DNA from: an uncultured Spirochaetales bacterium | Lineage (GTDB): Bacteria; Spirochaetota; Spirochaetia; Sphaerochaetales; Sphaerochaetaceae | NCBI GenBank assembly: GCA_945947045.1 | Contig: CAMEXG010000003.1 | Coordinates: forward strand, 1-41,256 | Direction: 5' to 3' | Length of the DNA: 41,256 nt | Part shown: one piece after another, positions 26,214 through 32,895 of the stretch | Layout of the letters: each line of letters begins with the position of its first letter | Position numbering within the stretch: position 1 is the first letter of the stretch | The notes under the pieces: model-generated | Database searches by the model: none | What the model was told of the DNA's origin: nothing | The model's input: only the letters and a program-made list of their open reading frames with translations | Translations under genes and position numbers: made by a program

Positions 26214-26273
26214 ATGGACGGAGACCCCGGTAGTACAAAGAAACATATAGTATCCGTCTGGAACATACTCTGA
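26214..26273 (+). CDS. Leader peptide upstream of first mgtE (19 aa, MDGDPGS start)
   Basis: A short ORF with AAGGAG eight bases before ATG encodes a 19-residue peptide beginning MDGDPGSTKK and ending WNIL. It stops 33 bases before the mgtE ATG. The acidic/proline N terminus recalls MEPDP of enterobacterial MgtL, where such residues destabilise the ribosome at low magnesium (intrinsic ribosome destabilisation). A second leader before the paralogous mgtE starts MDDGTGS, so the M-D-x-x-x-G-S pattern is repeated. Its bases 26217-26222 and 26251-26264 take part in the alternative pairings described for the regulatory region. The track extends this frame upstream to a TTG at 26076, but nothing supports that longer start. 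Translation is not proven. Confidence 0.6.
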   Translation: MDGDPGSTKKHIVSVWNIL

Positions 26274-26301
26274 CAGTGGACCTGTTCCGACGGATAGGAG
26301 G
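26217..26301 (+). promoter_or_regulatory. Alternative RNA structure controlling first mgtE (candidate attenuator)
   Basis: Segment 2, TATCCGTC (26251-26258), pairs perfectly with segment 3, GACGGATA (26289-26296), and the stem continues with GGAACA/TGTTCC, giving 14 pairs with one bulged T. This hairpin ends on the first base of the AGGAGG ribosome site of mgtE (26296-26301). Segment 1, GACGGA (26217-26222, codons 2-3 of the leader), can instead pair with TCCGTC of segment 2. The two pairings exclude each other. The leader stop codon lies in the loop of the 2:3 hairpin. No T-run follows, so control of translation rather than transcription is more likely. Confidence 0.55.
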
Positions 26302-26306
26302 AACAG

Positions 26307-27665
26307 ATGACAAAGAAAAAAGAAAAACAGCAGGTAAAACCTGTAGACAAGGTCGTTATCTCTCCATTGGCTTTTAGGAATGAACTTAATAAGCTGTCCA
26401 GAGAGGATTTATTCATTAGAATTTCTAATCTAGATGAAGATGACAGAAAGAAAGCTTGGACTCTTCTAAGCGACGCGAAATGTGCAGAAATAATAGAAGA
26501 CTCAGGATCTCCTGTCGAATGGTTTTTGGAAATGAGTACAAAAAAAGAGAGTGGCGTAATATCTGTAATGGATGAAGAAAAAGCCACGGATCTTCTCTCC
26601 CTATTAGACCAAGAGAAGAGAGTCATGGTGATGGAGATGTCTGGAAAAAGCTTTCAAAAACGCCTGAGATACTCACCAGATGAAGTGGGGTCCATAATGT
26701 CTGAAGACTTCATTCTCTTGGAAAAATCTACAACCGTAAAAGATGCTTTTGAGAAAATCAGGGAAGAAGCAGAAGGGAAAGATAACATAAGGACTATCTT
26801 TCTCACAGATAAGGGAGAAGGGCTCTATGGAGAAGTGGACCTTCTTGATATTCTACGCTCTCCAGGAGACCAGACACTATCTTCTGTAGCCACCACGTCG
26901 TTCCCATATGTCTCGGCAAGTGCAAAGCTTTCAAAGACATTGGAATGGATTAAGGATTACAACCTTTCTTCATTTCCTGTAATCGACGAAGAGGGAAAGA
27001 CAATAGGTGCTGTAACGAGACAGAGTCTTATGGATATTGTCGAGAGGGAGATGGAGGAAGACTACAGAAAGCTCGCTTCTATAGGAGAAGACAAGAATAT
27101 GGGAGTAATATCATCTATGAAGGCTAGACTTCCTTGGCTTTTTATACTGTTGGGCTTAGGAATCATCGTTTCTTCATCCATAGGTTTTCTCTCATCTTTA
27201 GCCATGGGTCTGGCAATGGTTTTCTCTTTCCAGTCTCTTATCCTCGACATGACGGGAAACTCTGGAACTCAGACACTGGCAGTGGCTGTAAGAGCTTTAT
27301 CAGGAAGGGATTTATCCTGGAAGGAGAAGCTGACAATGCTGAAAAAAGAGTCTGCTTCAGGCTTTATTTCAGGTCTAATTCTTGGACTGGGAGCAATATT
27401 GGTACTATTTCCATATATTTTTCTACGTAGTGGTAACGGAGCATTATACTCTTTAGCTCTTTCTGTATGTATCTCTCTTTCCCTAATACTGGCAATGACT
27501 CTTTCAAATACAAGCGGTGCGTTCATTCCTATTGTCATGGAGAAAATCGGTGTGGATCCTGCAGTGGCATCGGGACCACTTATTACTACACTAAGTGACC
27601 TTATAGGAGCCTCTTCATACTACACTCTCGCCTATTTAGTGTTGAAAAAGGTGTTCCACTATTAA
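26307..27665 (+). CDS. mgtE: MgtE family magnesium transporter (first of tandem pair)
   Basis: Mg2+-selective channel/transporter of 452 residues. N-terminal helical MgtE N domain (about 30-135), a CBS pair (about 136-255) that senses cytoplasmic Mg2+ and closes the channel, a connecting helix, and five membrane helices from about residue 275. Conserved pore sequences are FQSLILDMTGNSGTQTLAVAVRAL and VDPAVASGPLITTLSDLIG; the aspartate in the latter corresponds to the selectivity Asp of T. thermophilus MgtE. Compared with its neighbour it has a lysine-rich N-terminal extension. AGGAGG precedes the ATG. Divergent from the Rnf operon, and preceded by its own leader ORF. Confidence 0.95.
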   Translation: MTKKKEKQQVKPVDKVVISPLAFRNELNKLSREDLFIRISNLDEDDRKKAWTLLSDAKCAEIIEDSGSPVEWFLEMSTKKESGVISVMDEEKATDLLSLLDQEKRVMVMEMSGKSFQKRLRYSPDEVGSIMSEDFILLEKSTTVKDAFEKIREEAEGKDNIRTIFLTDKGEGLYGEVDLLDILRSPGDQTLSSVATTSFPYVSASAKLSKTLEWIKDYNLSSFPVIDEEGKTIGAVTRQSLMDIVEREMEEDYRKLASIGEDKNMGVISSMKARLPWLFILLGLGIIVSSSIGFLSSLAMGLAMVFSFQSLILDMTGNSGTQTLAVAVRALSGRDLSWKEKLTMLKKESASGFISGLILGLGAILVLFPYIFLRSGNGALYSLALSVCISLSLILAMTLSNTSGAFIPIVMEKIGVDPAVASGPLITTLSDLIGASSYYTLAYLVLKKVFHY

Positions 27666-27715
27666 AAATTTAGAAAAAAGTATGGAAAACCTTAGTTGTT
27701 AAGGGTTAATATTTC

Positions 27716-27731
27716 TTTGGCTCAAGCCAAA
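27716..27731 (+). repeat. Short inverted repeat before second mgtE leader
   Basis: TTTGGC-TCAA-GCCAAA is a perfect 6-bp stem with a four-base loop, eight bases upstream of the ribosome site of the second leader peptide. It is followed by AAAAATTTT rather than a T-run, so it is not a good terminator; an operator or a 5' stabilising hairpin is possible. Confidence 0.5.
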
Positions 27732-27749
27732 AAATTTTAGGAGAAAAGA

Positions 27750-27839
27750 ATGGACGACGGTACTGGAAGTATAGTCAATTTAGGCGGTTCGGACAGCGAA
27801 GTTCCTCTGAGTTTCCGTCGCATTCGACGGCAGAGCTGA
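27750..27839 (+). CDS. Leader peptide upstream of second mgtE (29 aa, MDDGTGS start)
   Basis: AGGAG six bases before ATG introduces an ORF of 29 codons: MDDGTGSIVNLGGSDSEVPL, then an arginine-rich tail FRRIRRQS. It ends 43 bases before the ATG of the second mgtE. Residues 1-7 share M-D-x-x-x-G-S with the first leader, and the same bases GGWAGTA encode the G-S in both, which argues for common descent. Two successive aspartates directly after Met fit the class of sequences that destabilise translating ribosomes. Codons 11-13 (TTAGGCGGT) provide the segment that pairs downstream. Absent from the ORF track because of its length; translation is not proven. Confidence 0.55.
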   Translation: MDDGTGSIVNLGGSDSEVPLSFRRIRRQS

Positions 27840-27875
27840 GCAAGATGATCCGCCTCCAAAATCAAATAGGAGGTG
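27782..27875 (+). promoter_or_regulatory. Alternative RNA structure controlling second mgtE (candidate attenuator)
   Basis: Segment 1 AGGCGG (27782-27787) pairs with segment 2 CCGCCT (27850-27855). Segment 2, as CGCCTCC (27851-27857), also pairs with GGAGGTG (27869-27875), which is the mgtE Shine-Dalgarno itself, across an 11-base loop. The pairings are mutually exclusive, so segment 1 acts as an anti-anti-SD. Between them CCGTCG-CATT-CGACGG plus an outer CTCTG/CAGAG (27805-27835) forms a stable hairpin overlapping the leader's 3' end. The logic is that of the first mgtE leader, with unrelated base sequence. Confidence 0.55.
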
Positions 27876-27882
27876 ACGAAGA

Positions 27883-29286
27883 ATGGATCCGGAGATTCAG
27901 AGCGGCCAGCATCCTGATTATGTAGGCGAGCTCGTAGAGATAATCAAAAGTAACATCTCACCCATGGCCCTGAAAGAAAAGGTAATGGGTTATCATGAAA
28001 ATGATATTGCAGATGCCATGGACAGGCTTACCCCCGAAGACAGGGGGAAGTTATACCGAATCCTCGACTCTGAAACACTGGCTAATATTTTCGAATACAC
28101 TGAAAACATTTCGACATATCTAAACGAAATCAGTGTAAAGAAAAAAATAGCTGTTCTCAGTGATCTCGAGACAGATAAAGCTACAGAATACCTGAAATCT
28201 CTCCCTAAAGGAGAGAGGACCACTCTCATTGAGTTCATGGATGATGATGCAAGAAAAGACATTGCACTTCTAGCATCCTTCGATGAAGACGAAATCGGCT
28301 CGATCATGAGCACAAACTTCATTGAAATAAAAACCGGAACAAGCATAAAAGAGGCGATGAGGGAGCTTATCGAGCAGGCTGCAGAGAATGATAACATCCA
28401 GACAATTTATGTAGTGGATTCAAACGGCCTTTTTTATGGTGCAATTGATCTAAAAGACCTTATCAGGGCAAGGGAAGGCAACACAATAGATTCTATCGTC
28501 TCTACTTCCTACCCTTATGTGTATGCCCATGAGTTGATTGACGACACCATGAACAAAATCAAGGACTATGCAGAGGACTCTATTCCTGTTCTTGATCAAA
28601 CAAATAAGTTACTTGGTGTAATCACCAGCCAGGATATGGTCGAAGTCATCGACGACTCCATGAAAGACGACTATGCGAAGTTTGCTTCTCTTGGAGATGT
28701 TGAAGACTTAAACGAGACGGTTGGACAGAGTTTGAAAAAACGTCTGCCTTGGCTAACCATCCTGTTGTTCTTGGGTATGCTTGTTTCAACTGTTGTAGGT
28801 CTCTTTGACTTTGTTGCACAGAAGCTCTCGATTCTTATCGCCTTCCAGTCTCTCGTCCTTGGTATGACCGGTAACTCAGGAACCCAGTCCCTTGCCGTTA
28901 CTATCAGAGTCTTGACAGATGAGAACTTGACTACCATGGATAAATTGAAGTTAATGTGGAAAGAAACAAGAATTGGTTTTGGTAATGGCGCCATTCTTGG
29001 CCTTACATCCTTCTTGGTCCTAGGTCTTTACGTATATTTCTTCAAAGACCAAAGTCTTTTGTATTCTTTCAGCGTCTCAGGCTGTACAGCCATCGCTCTT
29101 CTTGTCTCTATGACCATGTCTACTGCAATGGGCACTGTAATTCCTATTTTCTTTAAGAAAATCGGGGTGGATCCCGCAGTGGCATCAGGACCACTTATCA
29201 CCACCGTAAACGACCTTGTGGCTGTCGTTACATACTACGGATTGTCTTATTTGTTACTAATACGGCTAATGGGATTCGGCCTTTAA
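27883..29286 (+). CDS. mgtE: MgtE family magnesium transporter (second of tandem pair)
   Basis: 467-residue paralogue of the preceding gene with the same architecture: N domain (about 20-140), CBS pair (about 141-265), plug/connecting helix, five membrane helices. FQSLVLGMTGNSGTQSLAVTIRVL and VDPAVASGPLITTVNDLVA are the pore-region motifs; the selectivity Asp is retained. In the first motif Gly replaces the Asp found in the first paralogue (LGMTGN versus LDMTGN). AGGAGGTGA lies eight bases before ATG, and can be masked by the anti-SD described separately. A strong terminator follows, ending the unit. Confidence 0.95.
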   Translation: MDPEIQSGQHPDYVGELVEIIKSNISPMALKEKVMGYHENDIADAMDRLTPEDRGKLYRILDSETLANIFEYTENISTYLNEISVKKKIAVLSDLETDKATEYLKSLPKGERTTLIEFMDDDARKDIALLASFDEDEIGSIMSTNFIEIKTGTSIKEAMRELIEQAAENDNIQTIYVVDSNGLFYGAIDLKDLIRAREGNTIDSIVSTSYPYVYAHELIDDTMNKIKDYAEDSIPVLDQTNKLLGVITSQDMVEVIDDSMKDDYAKFASLGDVEDLNETVGQSLKKRLPWLTILLFLGMLVSTVVGLFDFVAQKLSILIAFQSLVLGMTGNSGTQSLAVTIRVLTDENLTTMDKLKLMWKETRIGFGNGAILGLTSFLVLGLYVYFFKDQSLLYSFSVSGCTAIALLVSMTMSTAMGTVIPIFFKKIGVDPAVASGPLITTVNDLVAVVTYYGLSYLLLIRLMGFGL

Positions 29287-29296
29287 GATCATTAAG

Positions 29297-29331
29297 GAGA
29301 CTCTTGAAATCATTCAGGAGTCTCTTTTTCC
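29297..29331 (+). terminator. Terminator after the mgtE pair
   Basis: GAGACTCTTGA pairs with TCAGGAGTCTC (one G-U), about 12 bp including an extra A-T pair, and is followed by TTTTTCCTT. Confidence 0.8.
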
Positions 29332-29410
29332 TTAGTAATTACATGTGATTCGGTTAATAGATATCAAAAAATAGTTGCCACATTTTAGTATTAAGATAGA
29401 AAATTAAAGA

Positions 29411-30265
29411 GTGAACCGCGTTTTCGAGTTTCTATTTTCAAGAATAAAAAAAATAACCGTATATGGACTTGTCGGTCGTTCAGGTACGGGAAAAAGCTAT
29501 CACTCGAAGCAGGTTGCCGCGAAATACAAAATAAGCTTGATTATTGATGACGGTCTCTTGATAAAAGGGGACAGGATTCTTGCGGGCCACTCTGCAAAAC
29601 AAGACCCGAACTTCATGGCGGCGGTAAAGACTGCTGTATTCGACGACCAGGATCATAGAGACCAGATAGTCTCTGCTTTGTTAAAGGAGAAATATAAGAG
29701 GATCCTGATCATCGGAACCAGTGAGAAGATGGTTGTTAAGATTGCCAGTCGACTCGATCTCCCCTCGCCGGCAAAGATTATTCATATTGAAGATGTTGCA
29801 AGCCCCGAAGATATCGAAACTGCAATGCATATTAGATTTACAGAGGGAAAACATGTTATTCCTGTCCCATCCATTGAAATAACACGCTCCGCCCCACAAA
29901 TTGTATTCGACTCCATCAGAGTAAAACTAGGAAGAAAAAAAGGTAGAAAAGCTGCGGTCAGTGAGAAGACTATTGTCAGACCGGAGTTTTCCAGGCCAGA
30001 AAACGATGCTGTATCGGAAGTAGCCCTTACTCAAATGGTGAAGCACGCCATAAGCGAATACGACGGGGTAATGAAGGTAAAGAAAGTCAAAGGAGTAAGG
30101 AACACGGACAGTACTTATTCCATCTCTGTAACAATCCAGCTCCCTATGCGCCACTATATCTCCACGACTATTTCAGATCTTCAGCAATATATATCGGACT
30201 GTCTGGAGAAGTTCGGCTCCATAATGGTAAAGTCAGTATCTATAGAAATAGAGGAATGGGGATGA
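29411..30265 (+). CDS. Conserved P-loop protein of unknown function
   Basis: 284 residues from a GTG start with only a weak AAAGA upstream. Begins with a nucleotide-binding loop GLVGRSGTGKSYHSKQVA (P-loop at about 21-28), then a series of conserved-looking blocks: SLIIDDGLLIKGDRILAG, RILIIGTSEKMV, IIHIEDVASPEDIETA and GKHVIPVPSIEI. After a basic linker (about 175-185) comes a C-terminal part of about 90 residues with alternating hydrophobicity that resembles an Asp23/Gls24-like alpha/beta domain. I have seen similar proteins in Clostridia and spirochaetes annotated as hypothetical. A kinase or ATP-dependent sensor role is possible but unproven. It is a single-gene unit between two terminators. 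Confidence 0.75.
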   Translation: MNRVFEFLFSRIKKITVYGLVGRSGTGKSYHSKQVAAKYKISLIIDDGLLIKGDRILAGHSAKQDPNFMAAVKTAVFDDQDHRDQIVSALLKEKYKRILIIGTSEKMVVKIASRLDLPSPAKIIHIEDVASPEDIETAMHIRFTEGKHVIPVPSIEITRSAPQIVFDSIRVKLGRKKGRKAAVSEKTIVRPEFSRPENDAVSEVALTQMVKHAISEYDGVMKVKKVKGVRNTDSTYSISVTIQLPMRHYISTTISDLQQYISDCLEKFGSIMVKSVSIEIEEWG

Positions 30266-30268
30266 GTA

Positions 30269-30294
30269 AAGGCGGAATCACTCCGCCTTCTTTT
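30269..30294. terminator. Terminator between convergent P-loop and pcnB genes
   Basis: AAGGCGGA, five-base loop, TCCGCCTT: 8-bp perfect stem followed by CTTTTC on the plus strand and TTTACTC on the minus strand, so it may serve both convergent genes. Confidence 0.7.
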
Positions 30295-30309
30295 CAACAC
30301 TCCCAGTCT

Positions 30310-31482
30310 CTATAGTTTCTTTTGGCTTGGCATTACCCGTTTTTTGCGTTTTCTTCTCTTTACTTTCGGATTGACAGCTTTTTCCGTGTCAAAAGAGGCA
30401 TTCTTCTGCGCTTTTTTCTTTTTCTTCGGCTTATTACATCTTATCCCCTTCTCGGAGAGAAGAAGGGTAACAGCCCTCTCAAGCTCGAAGTTCGCCGGTG
30501 TAATAGGGCTTAGCATCACCTTTGCCTGTCTGAATGCGTCTTTCATACACTCATCCCATTCCGGAGAGAGGGAGGAGTCGATGATTATTGCAGAGCGTAT
30601 CATGTAGTAGAACATCTCCGCCTTTCCCGGCTTCTCTAAACCACGCTCCACGGCATTCTTTACTTTTTCATCCAGGATTCTCAAACTCTCACTCATACTT
30701 GGAAGTTCCGAGTGGACGGCATAAGCAGGAAGAAGATATTGAAGCAGCCTATACTGGTACATTGTATGAAATATATCTGCAGAGTGACCGGAAGATAGAA
30801 TCTTAACCACTTCTTCCGTAAGTCTAGAGGCAGGGCAATTCTGTAGCTGGGAAGCATTCCTAAATAGAGCGAGCTTTACATCCCACTTAAGAGAGAATCC
30901 GGTGGTGACCTTATATTTTACGGCACGAATCATTCTGACGGGATCTTCAATGAAAGAGTATTTAAGAGGGATAAGAGACCTGATTATCTTTTTCTCAAAG
31001 TCCTCCATACTGGTACCGAAATCCAATAGCTCACACTTCTGCGGGTTATAATACAGGCTGTTGATCGAGAAGTCTCTTCGTCTTGCGTCCTGTTCTATAG
31101 TACCCCAAACATTATTGTTGCCTTCCCCGAAGTTTTCTTCATCGGAGCGAAAGGTAGTGACTTCAATAATCTTATCACCAAAGAAAAGGTGGACGATTCT
31201 AAATCTTTTGCCGATAATCCTGCTGTTCCAAAACAAACGCTGTACTTGCCTTGGAGAAAGAGAAGTGCCGATGTCGAAATCTTTTGGAGTATTGCCAAGT
31301 AAAATGTCACGGATGGCTCCACCTACAATGTAGGCTTCTCCTCCGGCATTCTGTATTTTCTTTATAGCCCAAAGAGCATCCTTGTCGATCATATTATTTC
31401 TAACAGGATGTTCTTTTGCCGTGTATACTTTGCATACGGGAATGGATTTCCCGTTTTTATCTGTTTTGTATCTTACAAACAC
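30310..31482 (-). CDS. pcnB: Poly(A) polymerase / CCA-adding enzyme family nucleotidyltransferase
   Basis: Class II nucleotidyltransferase of 390 residues. The head domain has YIVGGAIRDILLGNTPKDFDIGT with the catalytic D-x-D pair, KRFRIVHLFFGDKIIEV and RRRDFSINSLYYN; RMIRAVKYKVTTGFSL matches the neck. GKRFRIVH and the preceding HPVRNNMIDKDALW region fit bacterial poly(A) polymerase better than CCA transferase, and a very basic C-terminal tail (KPKKKKKAQK, KVKRRKRKKR) is typical of PcnB. CCA-adding activity cannot be excluded without more comparison. Convergent with the P-loop gene and divergent from hisS. Confidence 0.85.
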   Translation of the reverse strand: MFVRYKTDKNGKSIPVCKVYTAKEHPVRNNMIDKDALWAIKKIQNAGGEAYIVGGAIRDILLGNTPKDFDIGTSLSPRQVQRLFWNSRIIGKRFRIVHLFFGDKIIEVTTFRSDEENFGEGNNNVWGTIEQDARRRDFSINSLYYNPQKCELLDFGTSMEDFEKKIIRSLIPLKYSFIEDPVRMIRAVKYKVTTGFSLKWDVKLALFRNASQLQNCPASRLTEEVVKILSSGHSADIFHTMYQYRLLQYLLPAYAVHSELPSMSESLRILDEKVKNAVERGLEKPGKAEMFYYMIRSAIIIDSSLSPEWDECMKDAFRQAKVMLSPITPANFELERAVTLLLSEKGIRCNKPKKKKKAQKNASFDTEKAVNPKVKRRKRKKRVMPSQKKL

Positions 31483-31540
31483 GATAAAACATATTAATGA
31501 TTATAAGAAAGTGAAACAAGAGTAGGATAAATGGCTTCTT

Positions 31541-31569
31541 TTGATAATTCCCTCTCTTTCACATAAAAC
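31541..31569 (+). promoter_or_regulatory. Possible hisS promoter
   Basis: TTGATA, 17 bases, TAAAAC is the best sigma70-like pair in the pcnB-hisS gap. Near it is an inverted repeat TTTCAC/GTGAAA. The -10 box is weak. Confidence 0.3.
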
Positions 31570-31608
31570 GTGAAATAATCTATCATAAGAGTATATTCAG
31601 GAGAAAAT

Positions 31609-32895
31609 ATGATAGATCCAATTATCCTTAAAGGCTTCAGAGACAGTATGCCTAAAGAGGAAATGCCGAAAAGAAAGATTACAGAGACGCTGGAAAAAGG
31701 ATTCCAGTCCTATGGTTTTGTTCCAATTGACACTCCTGTCCTGGAGTATTCCTCCGTTCTTCTTGGAAAAGGTGGCGGAGAAACAGACAAACAGGTCTTC
31801 CATTTTGAAGACAATGGAGGAAGAGAAGTTGCGATGCGCTTCGACCTCACTGTGCCATTTGCCCGTTTCATGGCCGCCCATTCGTCGGAGCTGGCCCTCC
31901 CTTTCAAGCGATATCATATCAATAAAGTATGGAGAGGAGAAAAGCCTCAGAAAGGTAGATACAGGGAGTTTATCCAGTGCGACTTCGACATCGTAGGTGT
32001 AGACAACACCCAGGCAGACTATGAGATCTTGTCTATGATGCACCACTCTTTCCATCTCTTGGGGATTGAAAGATACTCCTTCCACATCTCACACAGAGGC
32101 ATGTTCAATACATTCCTGGAGAAGTTGGGGGTGATGGAGTTCTCAACAGAAATTCTCAGAGCAGTAGACAAACTGATGAAGATCGGAAGAGAAGAAGTAA
32201 AAAAGATTCTTGTAGACATAATCCACGATGAAGGCAAAGCCGAGGAGGTTCTTTCTTATATCACTCCGGATGAAAACGCCGGATTCTTGGAAAGACTGGA
32301 GAAGCTGGAGGCTTTATGCGGCGGAGGGTGTCCAGGTTCAATAAGGTTGAGGGAGATCTACAGCCTATTAAAGGCCACAGAAATCTCCGATGCATTCATC
32401 CTCGATCCTTCCATCACCCGTGGTCTCGATTATTACACTGGAATCGTGTATGAGACATTCCTTACAGACCTCCCTACTCTGGGTTCTGTATGTTCTGGCG
32501 GCAGATATAATAATCTTGCTTCTCTCTATACAAAGGAGAATCTACCTGGAGTTGGATCTTCAATAGGACTTGATCGACTTGTTGCTGGACTTGAGGAGCT
32601 TAAGAGTCCTCTCCTTGCAAATAACTCCAGTGCAGACGTAATGATTATCTATAGACCAGAAGAACTGGAAAAAGCTGAAAAGGCTGCGAGAGTATTTAGA
32701 GACAAGGGTATTAGGACCGACGTATATCTCTCTCCGGAGCATAAGAGTAAGAGAATTTTCGATTATGCAGACAAAAACTCCATCCCTTACTCTCTTTCCT
32801 TTAAAGAAAACGCAGTTTCCTTAAAGTGCCATAAAACAAGAGAGACAAAAGAATACTCCGATGTCTTTGATGCAGTAGAAGGTATTAAAATTTGA
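31609..32895 (+). CDS. hisS: Histidyl-tRNA synthetase
   Basis: Class II aminoacyl-tRNA synthetase, 428 residues. Motif 1 lies around PVLEYSSVLLG, motif 2 around VWRGEKPQKGRYREFIQCDFD, the histidine-specific stretch RGLDYYTGIVYE in the middle, and motif 3 in GVGSSIGLDRL. The C-terminal 90 residues are the anticodon-binding domain. AGGAGAAAAT precedes ATG. The stop overlaps the following helicase start by four bases (TTGA), so the two are translationally coupled. Confidence 0.96.
   Translation: MIDPIILKGFRDSMPKEEMPKRKITETLEKGFQSYGFVPIDTPVLEYSSVLLGKGGGETDKQVFHFEDNGGREVAMRFDLTVPFARFMAAHSSELALPFKRYHINKVWRGEKPQKGRYREFIQCDFDIVGVDNTQADYEILSMMHHSFHLLGIERYSFHISHRGMFNTFLEKLGVMEFSTEILRAVDKLMKIGREEVKKILVDIIHDEGKAEEVLSYITPDENAGFLERLEKLEALCGGGCPGSIRLREIYSLLKATEISDAFILDPSITRGLDYYTGIVYETFLTDLPTLGSVCSGGRYNNLASLYTKENLPGVGSSIGLDRLVAGLEELKSPLLANNSSADVMIIYRPEELEKAEKAARVFRDKGIRTDVYLSPEHKSKRIFDYADKNSIPYSLSFKENAVSLKCHKTRETKEYSDVFDAVEGIKI

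Noticed and set aside
26076-26273. 65-aa track ORF upstream of mgtE starting with TTG at 26076
   Set aside because: Its first 46 codons are AT-rich, lysine/phenylalanine-rich sequence lacking a ribosome site in a presumed promoter region; only the last part, from the ATG at 26214 with AAGGAG, is supported.
26018-26306. M-box (ykoK) or other known Mg2+ riboswitch before mgtE
   Set aside because: I looked for the conserved M-box core segments in both mgtE leaders and saw none; lengths are also too short. A covariance-model search would be decisive.
27688-27731. Terminator between the two mgtE genes
   Set aside because: CCTTA/TAAGG and TTTGGC/GCCAAA hairpins exist, but neither is followed by a proper T-run.
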